Made by a program: the position numbers and the translations under genes
Origin: Aquabacterium sp. J223
GTDB taxonomy: Bacteria; Pseudomonadota; Gammaproteobacteria; Burkholderiales; Burkholderiaceae_C
Length of the DNA: 64,000 nucleotides
Assembly: GCF_024666615.1 (NCBI RefSeq)
Contig: NZ_CP088297.1
Location: 3,762,501 to 3,826,500, forward strand
Direction: 5' to 3'
In this document: piece after piece, positions 7,606 through 16,153 of the stretch
Position numbering within the stretch: position 1 is the stretch's first letter
Layout of the letters: every line of letters begins with the position of its first letter
Notes under the pieces: generated by a model
What the model was told of the DNA's origin: nothing
Database searches by the model: none
What the model saw: the letters and a program-made list of their open reading frames with translations, nothing else

Positions 7606-8583
7606 ATGAACCGCCGCTCGTTCCACCGCGCCCTGGCCCTGGCCGGCCTGTCGCCCCTGGCCGCCTTCGGGCAGCCGGCCTTCCCCTCGCGGCCCGTCCG
7701 CCTGATCGTGCCCTACCCCGCCGGCGGCTCGACCGACTTCGGCGCCCGACTGCTCGCCGAGCGGCTGGCCCGCGTCCTCGGCCAGCCGGTGTCGGTGGAC
7801 AACCGCACCGGCGCCTCCGGCGCGCTCGGCGTGTCCGAGGTGGCAAAGGCGGCGCCCGACGGCCACACGCTGGGGCTGACGCTGGGCGACTCGCTGATCA
7901 ACAACGTGGCGCTGTTCAAGACGCTGCCCTACAACCCGCAGCGCGACCTCACCTTCCTGACGCAGACGGTGCTCAGCCCGGCCATCGTCTGCGCCAACAC
8001 CGACCTGCCGGTGAAGAACCTGGCCGACCTGCGGCGCTACGCCGCCGACCACCGCGGGCAGATGAGCTACGGCTCCTGGGGCGTGGGCGGGCTGGGGCAC
8101 ATCGCCGGCGAGGCGCTGAACCAGCGGCTGGACGCGCGCATGGTGCACGTGCCGCACCGCGGCGAGGGCCCGGTGATGAACGACCTCCTGTCGAAGACGC
8201 TGAGCATCGGCTTCACCTCCGCCGGGCTGGCGCGCCAACATGTCCAGGCCGGCAAGGTGACGCCGCTGGCCATCATGGGCCGCGAGCGGTCCAAGTCGCT
8301 GCCGCAGGTGCCGACGGCGCGCGAGCAGGGCTTCGACGACCCGATCTTCGACGCGGCGGTCTGGGTGGGCCTCATCGCGCCGGCCGGCCTGCCCGCGCCC
8401 ATCGCGCAGCGCTGGACCACCGAGGTGCGGACCATCATGGCGCAGCCGGAGGTGGGCGCGCTGCTCAACGAGCGCGGGCTGGAGGTGCTCAACACCACGC
8501 CCGAGCAGTTCATCGCCCACTACCGCGGCGAGTTCGACACCATCACCCGCAAGATCCGCGACATCGGCATCGAGCAGCAGTGA
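7606..8583 (+). CDS. Bug/TctC-family tripartite tricarboxylate receptor
   Basis: A 325-residue extracytoplasmic solute receptor of the Bug (TctC) family, abundant in Burkholderiales. It has a twin-arginine-like signal (MNRRSFHRALALAGLSPLAA). The mature N-terminal hallmark follows: FPSRPVRLIVPYPAGGSTD, with DNRTGASGALG and KAAPDGHTLG after it. These proteins bind carboxylates, nicotinate or other small anions; the ligand is unknown. The ATG at 7606 is preceded by GAGGAG at a good distance and puts the signal peptide at the N-terminus. No TctAB membrane components are in the window, which is typical of orphan Bug receptors. It stands alone between a terminator-like hairpin and a convergent gene. 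Confidence 0.9.
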   Translation: MNRRSFHRALALAGLSPLAAFGQPAFPSRPVRLIVPYPAGGSTDFGARLLAERLARVLGQPVSVDNRTGASGALGVSEVAKAAPDGHTLGLTLGDSLINNVALFKTLPYNPQRDLTFLTQTVLSPAIVCANTDLPVKNLADLRRYAADHRGQMSYGSWGVGGLGHIAGEALNQRLDARMVHVPHRGEGPVMNDLLSKTLSIGFTSAGLARQHVQAGKVTPLAIMGRERSKSLPQVPTAREQGFDDPIFDAAVWVGLIAPAGLPAPIAQRWTTEVRTIMAQPEVGALLNERGLEVLNTTPEQFIAHYRGEFDTITRKIRDIGIEQQ

Positions 8584-8585
8584 TC

Positions 8586-8605
8586 GCCCGGGCCCCTTCC
8601 CGGGC
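8586..8605. terminator. Bidirectional hairpin between convergent genes
   Basis: GCCCGGG at 8586-8592 and CCCGGGC at 8599-8605 form a perfect 7-bp all-G/C stem with a CCCCTT loop. It sits exactly between the stops of the Bug receptor (plus) and the VWA gene (minus). No T-tract is present. Confidence 0.5.
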
Positions 8606-9631
8606 CTAGAGGATCCGCCCGAAGCGCCACAGCGAGAGCCCGGCCGCCGCCAACACGCCCAGCGCGGCCGCGGCGGCGAACAGCCCCGTCAGCTCGGTCT
8701 CGCGGCGCTGCGCCACCAGGCGCTGACCCAGCGTGCGGTAGACGCGGTCCAGCCGCACCTGGTTCTCGGCATGGAAGTACTCGCCGCCGGTGAGCCGGGC
8801 CATCTGCTGCAGGGTCGGCTCGTCCAGCGACACCTTCACCTCCAGCCCGCCGTCGAGCGTGACGACGGCACCGCTGCGGGTGCCGAAGCCGACGGTGTAG
8901 ATGCGCACGCCCTTCTTCGCCGCCCAGCGCGCCATGCGCACCGGGTTCGGTCCGATGGTGTTCTCGCCGTCGGTCAGCAGCACGATGGCCACGCTGTCGT
9001 CCAGCACCGCCGGCGGCTCCGCCGAAACCGGCGCCGGCCGCGGTGCACCTGCCGCCCGCGGCAGGTCGTCGTCGGTGCGGATGGACTCCAGCGCCAGCGT
9101 CACCTCGTCCTTGGGGTAGAGCGTGGCCAGCGCCAGCGCCAGCCCGCTGCCGATGGCCGTGCCACGCTGCAGCTTGAGCCGGGCGATGGCCTCCTGCACC
9201 GCGCTGCGGGTGGGCGTCGGCGCCTGCACCAGGTGCGCCACCTCGCCGTAGGCCACCACGCCGACGCGGGTGGCCCGCGGCAGGCCGGCGACGAAAGCCT
9301 GCGCCGCCGCCTGCGAGGCTTCCATGCGGGTGGGCAGGATGTCCTTGGCGCGCATGCTGCCCGACACGTCCATCACCAGCAGCACCGTCTGCTCGGGCAT
9401 CAGCAGCGTGAGCCGTGCGGTCGGCCGCGCCGCGGCCACCACGGCCAGCACCAGCGCCAGCCCCCACAGGCCGGCCGCGAGCCAGCGCACCCGGCTGCGG
9501 TCCGCGATGGCGACGAAGCCCGGGTGGAGGCCCAGGCCGCGTCGTCGCCGCCAGCGCGCCAGCCCCCAGGGCAGGGCGAGCACCGGCAGCAGCAGCGCCA
9601 GCCACAGCAGGGAGGGCCAGAGAAAGTGCAC
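8606..9631 (-). CDS. VWA-domain membrane protein (BatA/BatB-like)
   Basis: A 341-residue protein with two N-terminal membrane segments (residues about 1-22 and 55-75), a von Willebrand A domain, and a final membrane helix near the C-terminus (LFAAAAALGVLAAAGLSLW). The MIDAS metal site DVSGS is in LLVMDVSGSMRAKD, and LLTDGENTIGPNP is the matching later MIDAS loop. This layout is that of aerotolerance-operon BatA/BatB proteins. The GTG at 9631, with GGGGAG just upstream, starts the protein at VHFLWPSLL, the normal beginning for this family; longer frames add non-homologous sequence. No MoxR ATPase or DUF58 gene is adjacent, so it is an isolated member of unknown role. Confidence 0.82.
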   Translation of the reverse strand: MHFLWPSLLWLALLLPVLALPWGLARWRRRRGLGLHPGFVAIADRSRVRWLAAGLWGLALVLAVVAAARPTARLTLLMPEQTVLLVMDVSGSMRAKDILPTRMEASQAAAQAFVAGLPRATRVGVVAYGEVAHLVQAPTPTRSAVQEAIARLKLQRGTAIGSGLALALATLYPKDEVTLALESIRTDDDLPRAAGAPRPAPVSAEPPAVLDDSVAIVLLTDGENTIGPNPVRMARWAAKKGVRIYTVGFGTRSGAVVTLDGGLEVKVSLDEPTLQQMARLTGGEYFHAENQVRLDRVYRTLGQRLVAQRRETELTGLFAAAAALGVLAAAGLSLWRFGRIL

Positions 9632-9782
9632 GGTGAAGCTCCCCGACACGCGGTGGGATGGTCGGGTGCAGCAGTTGGCGCGCCCGCGCACCGACGTCAT
9701 ATGGACCAACGCATTCCGCGCTTCGTGCGGTGCGCCGCAGGCACTACGGTGACGCCCTTCTCCACTGACGGTGCCGCAGGCC

Positions 9783-11449
9783 ATGGGCGCTTCCGACCAT
9801 TCTTCCCTCTTCACGCCCGGCGGCGCCAGTGACGCTGGGGAACGCCACCAGGCCGACGTGCTGGTGATCGGCGGCGGCCCGGCGGGCACCTGGGCCGCGG
9901 TGGCGGCGGCCGCCCGCGGCGCCCGGGTGGTGCTGGCCGACAAGGGCTACTGCGGCAGTTCGGGCGCCACGGCGCCGTCCGGCACCGGGCTGTGGACGGT
10001 GCCGCCCGACGCGCAGGCGCGCCACGAGGCCAAGGCCAGCCGCTATGCGATGGGCGGCCAGCTCGCCGAGCCGGCGTGGATGGACCGGGTGCTCGACCAG
10101 ACCTGGGCCCATGTGCAGAGCTGGCCGACTGGGGTTACCCCTTCCCCGTGGGCGAGGACGGCGCGCCGCGCCGCACCTCGCTGCAGGGACCGGACTACAT
10201 GCGGCTGATGCGCAAGCGGGTGAAGGAAAGCGGCGGCCGCATCCTCGACCACCACCCGGCGCTGGAACTGCTGGTCGATGCCGAGGGCCGCGTGGCGGGC
10301 GCCGGCGGCTGGAACCGGCTCACCGGCCAGCCGTGGACGGTGCACGCCGGCGCGGTGGTCATCGCCACCGGCGGCTGCGCCTTCCTCAGCCGGGCGCTGG
10401 GCTGCAACGTGCTGACCGGCGACGGCCTGCTGATGGCCGCCGAAGTGGGGGCCGAGCTGTCGGGCATGGAGTTCTCCAACTCCTACGGCCTGGGGCCGGC
10501 CTTCGGCTCGGTGACCAAGTCGCTGTTCTACAACTGGGCCACCTTCTACGACGAGGACGGTCGTGTCATCGAAGGCGCCGGCTCGTCGCGCGGCCGCAGC
10601 CTGATCGCCAGCGCCCTGCAGACGCAGAAGGTGTACGCCCGCCTGGACAAGGCCGACGCGCAGGTGCGCACCTGGATGCGCACGGCGCAGCCCAACTTCT
10701 TCCTGCCCTTCGACCGCGCCGGCGTCGACCCCTTCGCCGACCGCTTCCCGGTCACGCTGCGGCTGGAGGGCACGGTGCGCGGCACCGGCGGCCTGCGGCT
10801 GGTCGGCGAGGACTGCGCCACCAGCGTGCCGGGCCTCTACGCCGGCGGCGACGCCGCCACCCGCGAGCTGATCTGCGGCGCCTTCACCGGCGGCGGCAGC
10901 CACAACGCGGCCTGGGCGCTGTCGTCCGGCTTCTGGGCCGGCGCCGGCGCGGCGGACTTCGCGCGACAGCTGGGGTCCACCGCGGGCCGGCCGCTGCTGC
11001 GCGCCGGCGGCGTCGCGCTGCAGGGCCATGGCCCCGTCGCCCAGGACCCCGCGGCGCTGGTGCGGGCGGTGCAGGCCGAGGTCTTCCCCTATGACCGCAA
11101 CTGGTTCCGGGACGGTGATGGGCTGCGCGACTCGCTGCAGCGGCTGGATGCGCTGTGGCGGCAGTGGCGCCAGGCCGCGCCGGCCGCGGCCGACCAGGCG
11201 GTGAAGGCGCGCGAGGCGGCCTCGATGCTGGCCACCGCCCGCTGGATGTACCGCAGCGCGCTGGCCCGCAACGAGACCCGCGGCATGCACCGCCGCACCG
11301 ACCACCCCGCGCTCGACCCGGCGCAGCGGCACCGCCTCATCGCCCGCGGGCTGGACGAGGTGCAGGTGCGGCCGGAGGCGGTGACCAGCACGCTGGCCCA
11401 TCCTTCGGACCTCGGCGTCGGCACGACGCGGCAGGAGGTGGCCGCGTGA
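9783..11449 (+). pseudogene. FAD-dependent oxidoreductase (AprA-like), one -1 frameshift
   Basis: Two frames join into a flavoprotein of about 555 residues of the fumarate reductase / succinate dehydrogenase / AprA group if one base is restored near 10116-10121. The first frame gives the dinucleotide-binding motif VLVIGGGPAGTWAAVAAAA, followed by VVLADKGYCGSSGATAPSGTG. The second frame resumes at LADWGYPFP and runs to the end with a second FAD contact (GLYAGGDAATRELICGAFTG). Unlike the other frameshifts in the window, this is a missing base and not in a homopolymer. The ATG at 9783 is preferred; a GTG at 9771 is also possible. Its stop overlaps the ferredoxin GTG start. Such AprAB-like pairs may perform redox chemistry on a sulfur compound, but this is conjecture. 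Confidence 0.75.
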
Positions 11450-11775
11450 TCGAACTCGTCAGCGCCGACCGCTGCACCGCCTGCAACATCTGCGTGCGCG
11501 CCTGCCCGACCCAGGTCTTCGACGCGGTGCCCGGCGGCATTCCCGTCATCGCGCGGCAGGACGACTGCCAGACCTGCTTCATGTGCGAGCTGTACTGCCC
11601 GGAGGACGCGCTCTTCGTCGCGCCGCAGGCCGACGCCGCCGAGGCGGTCGACGAGGCCACGCTGCGCCAGCGCGGCCTGCTCGGCAGCTACCGCGCGGCC
11701 ATCGGCTGGGGCCGCGGCCGCCAGCCCACCGCCGCGTTGGACCACAGCCATTACCTGCTCGAGAGGGCCCGATGA
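11446..11775 (+). CDS. 2x[4Fe-4S] ferredoxin (AprB-like partner)
   Basis: A 109-residue ferredoxin with two cluster motifs. The first is CTACNICVRACP (Cys10, 13, 16, 20) and the second is CQTCFMCELYCP (Cys41, 44, 47, 51). The remaining ~55 residues form a tail ending HYLLERAR with no further cysteines. It is coupled to both neighbours: its GTG overlaps the flavoprotein stop and its stop overlaps the ATG of the next gene. A strong AGGAGG (11433-11438) precedes the GTG. It most likely passes electrons to or from the FAD protein, forming a heterodimer like that of adenylylsulfate reductase, although the real substrate is not known. Confidence 0.85.
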   Translation: MIELVSADRCTACNICVRACPTQVFDAVPGGIPVIARQDDCQTCFMCELYCPEDALFVAPQADAAEAVDEATLRQRGLLGSYRAAIGWGRGRQPTAALDHSHYLLERAR

Positions 11776-12755
11776 GCCACACGACCTCCGCCTCCCGTCG
11801 ACGACTGCTCGTCGCCTGCGCCGCCACGCTGGCCCTGCCCGGCGCCGTCCGTGCCCAGTCCGATGGCAACACCCTGCGCTGGGGCTACATCGGCAGCGGC
11901 AGGTCGCCGGCGCTGCCCAGCGGCTGGGCACTGGCCCACGGCCAGCTGCCGCGCGAGCTGCAGGCGCTCGGCATCACGACCATCCGCACGCATGCCTTCC
12001 CCAACGGGCCGGACCTCAACGAGGCGCTGCTGGCCGGCGCGCTGGACGTCGGCATCTACGGCGACACCCCCGCCGTGGTGGCGCGCTCGCGCAGCCCGTC
12101 GTCGGTGCTGATCGGCATCGAGACCTCGGGCATGAACGCGTGGCTGCTGACGCCGCGCGACGGCGTGAAGGCGGTGGCCGAGCTGCGCGGCCGGAAGGTC
12201 GGCGTGGCGGTGGGTTCGTACATGCACCGCTACCTGCTCGGCACGCTCAAGCAGGCCGGCGTGCTGGGCCAGGTCAGCGTGGTCTACCTGCTCGGCAAGG
12301 ACGCCGAGCCGGCGCTAGAGCGCGGTGACCTGGCCGGCTACGCGGCGCAGATCGAGCTGGGGCCGCTGCTGGCGTCCAAGGGTTACCCGGTGATCGACGA
12401 GGCGGCCAAGCACCCGACGCTGCGCGGCTCGTCGGTGATCGTGGCCACCGACAAGGCGCTGGACCGCTGGCCGGCCCTGCCCGCGGCCTGGCACCGGGCG
12501 CGCGGCGCGGCGCTGCAGGCCATCCGCCGCGACCCGGCCGCCTATCACGCCTTCCACGCCCGCACCACCGGCTTCCCGCTGGCGGCGGTGCAGGCGTCCT
12601 ACCCGCTGGAGCAGTTCCCCGACCAGCCCTTCCCCGCCACCGGCCTGCAGCTGCTGGCCCACACCAAGGCCTTCCTGCTGGAGCAGAAGCTGGTGCGGCA
12701 GGACTTCGACCTGACGCAGTGGCGGGGCGCGGACCGGACGTTGGCGAAGGGGTAA
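11772..12755 (+). CDS. ABC-type solute-binding protein, SsuA/NrtA-like
   Basis: A 327-residue periplasmic binding protein with a signal peptide (ASRRRLLVACAATLALPG, cleavage near VRAQ). The segment LRWGYIGSGRSPALPSGWAL, the DVGIYGDTPAVVARS stretch and LRGRKVGVAVGSYMHRYLLG are typical of the sulfonate/nitrate/taurine receptor group. The ATG overlaps the ferredoxin stop (ATGA). Being the last gene of the flavoprotein-ferredoxin unit, it suggests that the redox pair acts on an imported compound, perhaps an organosulfur molecule. No permease or ATPase is encoded in the window. Two terminator-like hairpins follow. Confidence 0.83.
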   Translation: MSHTTSASRRRLLVACAATLALPGAVRAQSDGNTLRWGYIGSGRSPALPSGWALAHGQLPRELQALGITTIRTHAFPNGPDLNEALLAGALDVGIYGDTPAVVARSRSPSSVLIGIETSGMNAWLLTPRDGVKAVAELRGRKVGVAVGSYMHRYLLGTLKQAGVLGQVSVVYLLGKDAEPALERGDLAGYAAQIELGPLLASKGYPVIDEAAKHPTLRGSSVIVATDKALDRWPALPAAWHRARGAALQAIRRDPAAYHAFHARTTGFPLAAVQASYPLEQFPDQPFPATGLQLLAHTKAFLLEQKLVRQDFDLTQWRGADRTLAKG

Positions 12756-12773
12756 CCGTCGGCCTCAGCCTCA

Positions 12774-12796
12774 GCCCGACCCGAGACGGGTCGGGC
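12774..12796 (+). terminator. Terminator of flavoprotein-ferredoxin operon
   Basis: GCCCGACCC (12774-12782) and GGGTCGGGC (12788-12796) form a perfect 9-bp stem with a GAGAC loop, followed by CTTC. It begins 18 bp after the solute-binding protein stop. Confidence 0.7.
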
Positions 12797-12811
12797 CTTC
12801 GCCAGGCGTCA

Positions 12812-12831
12812 GACCGTCCGCAGGGACGGTC
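12812..12831 (-). terminator. Terminator of the convergent small gene
   Basis: GACCGTCC (12812-12819) and GGACGGTC (12824-12831) form a perfect 8-bp stem with a GCAG loop, 13 bp beyond the stop of the minus-strand gene at 12844. It probably serves that gene; it may act in both directions. Confidence 0.55.
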
Positions 12832-12843
12832 CGACGTCCTGGC

Positions 12844-13242
12844 TCAGTGCCAGCCCTTGTCGATGTCCTCGGTGCGCTCGGCGAGCTTGGCGCTGGCGCC
12901 GGCCGGCCAGTCCTGGCCGACGCTCTGCAGGCCGGCGGCGGCTTCGCGCGAGGCGATGGCGGGTGATGTTTCGGCGGTTTCCATCACCACGTCGTCGTTC
13001 GACCAGGCGTCGGCCGATTGCCGTTCGCGCCACTTCGCGATCGGGCCGTCGCGGCCGCTGAGGCCGCGGGCGACCAGCGCCGCGCCGAGGCCGCGCGACA
13101 GCAGCCAGCCGAGGGTCGAATGCGAGCGCCGCGTCAGCAGCAGCGCACCGGCCGCGATGGCGAACAGGTGCTCGCCCGGCAGGCTCTCGCGTTGGTCGTC
13201 GAACTCGCGCAGGCGCGCGAGCAGGCCTTGGTCTGAATCCAT
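12844..13242 (-). CDS. Small hypothetical protein, DUF2892-like segment
   Basis: A 132-residue protein. A hydrophobic middle part (residues about 25-60: HLFAIAAGALLLTRRSHSTL and then GLGAALVARGLSGRDGP) resembles the short DUF2892/YgaP-type membrane domain, with its Gly-rich turn and ArgGly near the end. The C-terminal half is hydrophilic and low in complexity (AETSPAIASREAAAGL) and ends EDIDKGWH. The ATG at 13242 has GGAGA at a suitable distance. It is probably a small inner-membrane-associated protein; function unknown. It stands alone upstream of its own terminator-like hairpin and is not coupled to its neighbours. Confidence 0.6.
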   Translation of the reverse strand: MDSDQGLLARLREFDDQRESLPGEHLFAIAAGALLLTRRSHSTLGWLLSRGLGAALVARGLSGRDGPIAKWRERQSADAWSNDDVVMETAETSPAIASREAAAGLQSVGQDWPAGASAKLAERTEDIDKGWH

Positions 13243-13333
13243 GGAGCGTCTCCGGCGGTGCCCCGCGGGCGCGGGGCTGACCGCCGCGCGGCAAGGCCGG
13301 TGCCCGCCGGCCCGCCCCCGGCACGTCGGGCGG

Positions 13334-14017
13334 TCAGCCGCGCCGGCGACGGGCCAGGCCGCCGGTGACGAGCAGGCCGGCCGCCAGCAGCGCCCAGGTC
13401 TGCGGCTCGGGAATCGCCGCGCCGATGAACACCGGGCTGCCGTCGACGTCGTAGCGGGCGCGGCCGACGATGTGGATGGACAGCGTCTCGACGGCCGACG
13501 CCGCCACGGCCTGCTCGCCGAACACGTCGAGGCCGAGCAGGTGCTCGGTGGGCACGCCGGTCCAGGCGAAGGTCAGCGGGCCGATGGCCAGCGCAGGGCC
13601 GCCGAGCAGGCCGGTCAGGGTGATCGTCAGCGACGAGCCCGGCCCCTGCAGCTTGACCGACCCGTCGAGGCCGAGGTGGGTCATCACCTCGGTGACGCCG
13701 GGGCTCCAGGTGGGGCTGGAGGTCATCGTCCAGGTCTGCGTCTGGTCGAAGGCGTCGGTGTCGCCGTAGAAGTGGATCGGCGACAGGTGGTTCTCGAAAT
13801 GGTCGAGCCCGGCCACCGCGGAGCCGCCGCCGATGGCGTTGTCGGCGGTGCTGCCCACCGAGCAGTGGACGACGGTGGCGAAGGTGCCGTCGAACACCGA
13901 TGTGCCGCACGGCGCCACCAGCACGCCGGCGGCCTGCGACGGCGAGGCGACGGACAGGGCGGCCAGCAGGCCGAAGGCGGCGCTGCGGGCGGCGCAGGCG
14001 AGGACGTGAAGGCGCAT
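13334..14017 (-). CDS. PEP-CTERM sorting-domain protein
   Basis: A 227-residue exported protein. It has a signal peptide (LHVLACAARSAAFGLLAALS, cleavage near SQA-A) and a C-terminal PEP-CTERM tripartite signal: AIPEPQTWALLAAGLLV, a hydrophobic stretch, then GGLARRRRG. PEP-CTERM proteins are processed by an exosortase and tied to exopolysaccharide export; no exosortase gene is in the window. The body is Thr/Ser-rich and beta-strand-like with two cysteines (Cys37, Cys52 region) and does not match a family I can name. The ATG at 14017 with AGGAG upstream starts the signal peptide. It is transcribed alone, divergent from the GH43-like lipoprotein; the 217 bp between them (14018-14234) show no clear promoter match. 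Confidence 0.85.
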   Translation of the reverse strand: MRLHVLACAARSAAFGLLAALSVASPSQAAGVLVAPCGTSVFDGTFATVVHCSVGSTADNAIGGGSAVAGLDHFENHLSPIHFYGDTDAFDQTQTWTMTSSPTWSPGVTEVMTHLGLDGSVKLQGPGSSLTITLTGLLGGPALAIGPLTFAWTGVPTEHLLGLDVFGEQAVAASAVETLSIHIVGRARYDVDGSPVFIGAAIPEPQTWALLAAGLLVTGGLARRRRG

Positions 14018-14234
14018 GACGACTCCTGGGGAGGGGTGGCTGGACGTGACGCGCCGATGCTCGACCCATCCCCGGCGCTCCGATAGGGGGCGGGCGCCGC
14101 GCCCCCCATGAACACCAGCCCGGGACAATGCGCGGTCGGCCCTGTGGCCGGGCCCAACGGCGCCATGCGTGAACTGCATCAAGCGCGGGGCCGCCCCGCG
14201 CTTCAGATCGGCGTGCGGCGGCCGATGCCGCCGC

Positions 14235-15389
14235 ATGACTCGCAGTTGGGGTGGGGCCGCGGCGGCCCGGAAGGTGGTCCGCGGTTGGGCCCGCGGCCTG
14301 GGACGTTGGGCCGCCCTGGGCGTCGCGACCGGCATCGTGCTGGTCGCCTGTGGCGGCGGCGGTGGCGCCGGCGAGGCCGGCCCGGCGCCGCTGGCCGCCA
14401 CCAGCGTCGCGCTCGGCGCGTCGCAGTTCACCAACCCCATCGTGCCCGCGCTGGCGCCCAGCGGCTCGGCCGACCCGTCGGTGGTCTGGCACGACGGGCA
14501 CTACCACTACTGCCGGGTGCTGCCCGACGGCCGCATCGTCATCGCCCGCGCGACGCGGCTGCAGGACATCGGCCTTGCGCCGGCGACCACCGTGTGGACG
14601 CCGCCGGCGGGCACCGACCACAGCCAGGAGGTGTGGGCGCCGGAGCTGCAGTTCGTGCAGGGCCGCTGGGTCATCTACTTCGCCGCCAGCGACGGCCAGA
14701 ACGCCCACCACCGCATGCACGTGCTGGCGGCCGACGGCACCGACCCGCTGGGCGCCTGGTCGTACCGCGGCCGGCTCGCCCCGCCGGACGCCGCGGACGA
14801 CCAGTGGGCCATCGACGGCCTGGCGCTGGAACACGACGGCCGGCTGTACTTCGTCTGGTCGGGCTGGCGCGGCGCCGGCGACGGCTTCCCGCAGGTGCTC
14901 TACATCGCGCCGATGAGCGACCCGTGGACGATCAGCGGCCCGCGGCGCGAGATCGCCGCGCCCGACCGGCCGTGGGAGCAGCGCGGCGCGCCGTTGCTGG
15001 AGGGGCCGGCGCTGGTGCGGCGCGACGGCCGCCTGCACCTCGTCTACTCGGCCAGCGGCAGCTGGACCGACGACTACACGCTGGGGCTGCTGACCTTCTC
15101 CGGCGGCGACATCCTCGACGCCGCGAACTGGCGCAAGCACGGCGAGCCGGTGTTCACCCAGCGCAGCGGCGCCTGGGGGCCGGGGCACCCGGCCATCGTG
15201 CCGTCGCCCGACGGCCGCGAGGACTGGCTGGTCTACCACGCCATCGACCGCAGCGCCGGCGGCTGGGCCCAGCGCAGCGTGCGCGCGCAGCCCTTCGGTT
15301 GGACCGCCGACGGCCGGCCCGACTTCGGCCAGCCGGTGCTGCCCGGGCTGGCGCTGGCACAGCCGTCGGGGACGGCCGCCCTGCCCTGA
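14235..15389 (+). CDS. GH43-like glycosidase lipoprotein
   Basis: A 384-residue predicted lipoprotein: the N-terminal helix ends in a lipobox (GIVLVACGGGG). The body is a five-bladed beta-propeller of the GH43 (arabinanase/xylosidase) type. ADPSVVWHDGHYHYC carries the catalytic-base Asp of blade 1, WAPELQFVQGRWVIYFAAS is the typical blade-2 repeat, and QWAIDGLALEHDGRLYFVWS carries the pKa-modulating Asp. LEGPALVRRDGRLHLVYSAS carries the catalytic Glu. The likely substrate is an arabino- or xylo-oligosaccharide, acting on the periplasmic or outer face of the outer membrane. The ATG at 14235 is preferred over an upstream ATG at 14169 that adds a Cys/Arg-rich stretch. Confidence 0.8.
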   Translation: MTRSWGGAAAARKVVRGWARGLGRWAALGVATGIVLVACGGGGGAGEAGPAPLAATSVALGASQFTNPIVPALAPSGSADPSVVWHDGHYHYCRVLPDGRIVIARATRLQDIGLAPATTVWTPPAGTDHSQEVWAPELQFVQGRWVIYFAASDGQNAHHRMHVLAADGTDPLGAWSYRGRLAPPDAADDQWAIDGLALEHDGRLYFVWSGWRGAGDGFPQVLYIAPMSDPWTISGPRREIAAPDRPWEQRGAPLLEGPALVRRDGRLHLVYSASGSWTDDYTLGLLTFSGGDILDAANWRKHGEPVFTQRSGAWGPGHPAIVPSPDGREDWLVYHAIDRSAGGWAQRSVRAQPFGWTADGRPDFGQPVLPGLALAQPSGTAALP

Positions 15390-15401
15390 CCCGAAGTCGT
15401 G

Positions 15402-16140
15402 TCAGCCGGCCGCCGGCGGCGCCACCGCCGCGTCGGTCTGGCCATGCCGGGCCAGCGCCTCGGCGACCGCGCCACCGGCCTTGGCCTGCTCGATGAAGGC
15501 GGTCAGCCAGGCCAGCGCCGCGGGGGCGGCCGCGCGGCACGCCCATGGCCTGTTCGATGGCGGCGAAGCGGCCGGGGATGACGCGCAGGCCGGGGTGCTC
15601 GGCGGCGAAGCGCAGCAGCGGCTGGCGCACCCCGGCGGCGGCGTCCAGGCCATCGTCGAGGAAGCGCTGCAGCGCCTCGGGCGAGGTGGCGGTGTGGACC
15701 AGCGTGGCCTGCTTCAGCGTGCGCGCCAGCACCAGTTCGTAGGCGGCGCCCTTGGCGGCGGCGATGCGCACGCCCGCGCGGTCGAACTCGTCGATGCGCT
15801 GCTGGGGCGCGCCGTCGCGCACCAGGTAGCTGCCCTCGATGACCACGTAGGGCGGCGTGAACGCCACCTGCTCGGCACGCTTGGGGTCGACGGCGAGGAA
15901 GGCGATGTCCCAGACATCGGCGCCGGCGCAGTCGGCCACCTGCGCGGCGCCGTCGAACTCGACGAAGGACAGCGGCAGGCCGAGCCGGCGCGCCACCTCG
16001 GTGGCCAGGTCCACCGACACGCCCTGCGGCGGCCCGCCATCCGGCCCGCGCCGGGCCAGCACCGGGTTGCCGAGGTTGATGGCCGCGCGCAGCACGCCGG
16101 TGGGCGCGATCTCTTTCAGCAGGTCGGGGTTGGGCGTCAT
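15402..16140 (-). pseudogene. Amino-acid-type solute-binding protein without signal, +1 frameshift
   Basis: Two frames join into about 245 residues if one base is removed from the run of five G at 15522-15526 (plus strand). The family is the polar amino acid/cyclohexadienyl dehydratase-like SBP_bac_3 group: GVLRAAINLGNPVLA, then GVSVDLATEVARRLGLPLSF, WDIAFLAVDPKRAEQVAFTP and PYVVIEGSYLVRDG. The frame after the indel gives ALAWLTAFIEQAKAGGAVAE, the normal end of the fold. The protein starts MTPNPDLLKEIAPTG and has no signal peptide, so it may be a cytoplasmic enzyme-like member rather than a transporter component. Whether the gene is broken or the base is a sequencing error cannot be decided here. 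Confidence 0.72.
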
Positions 16141-16153
16141 CGGGAGTCGCCTT

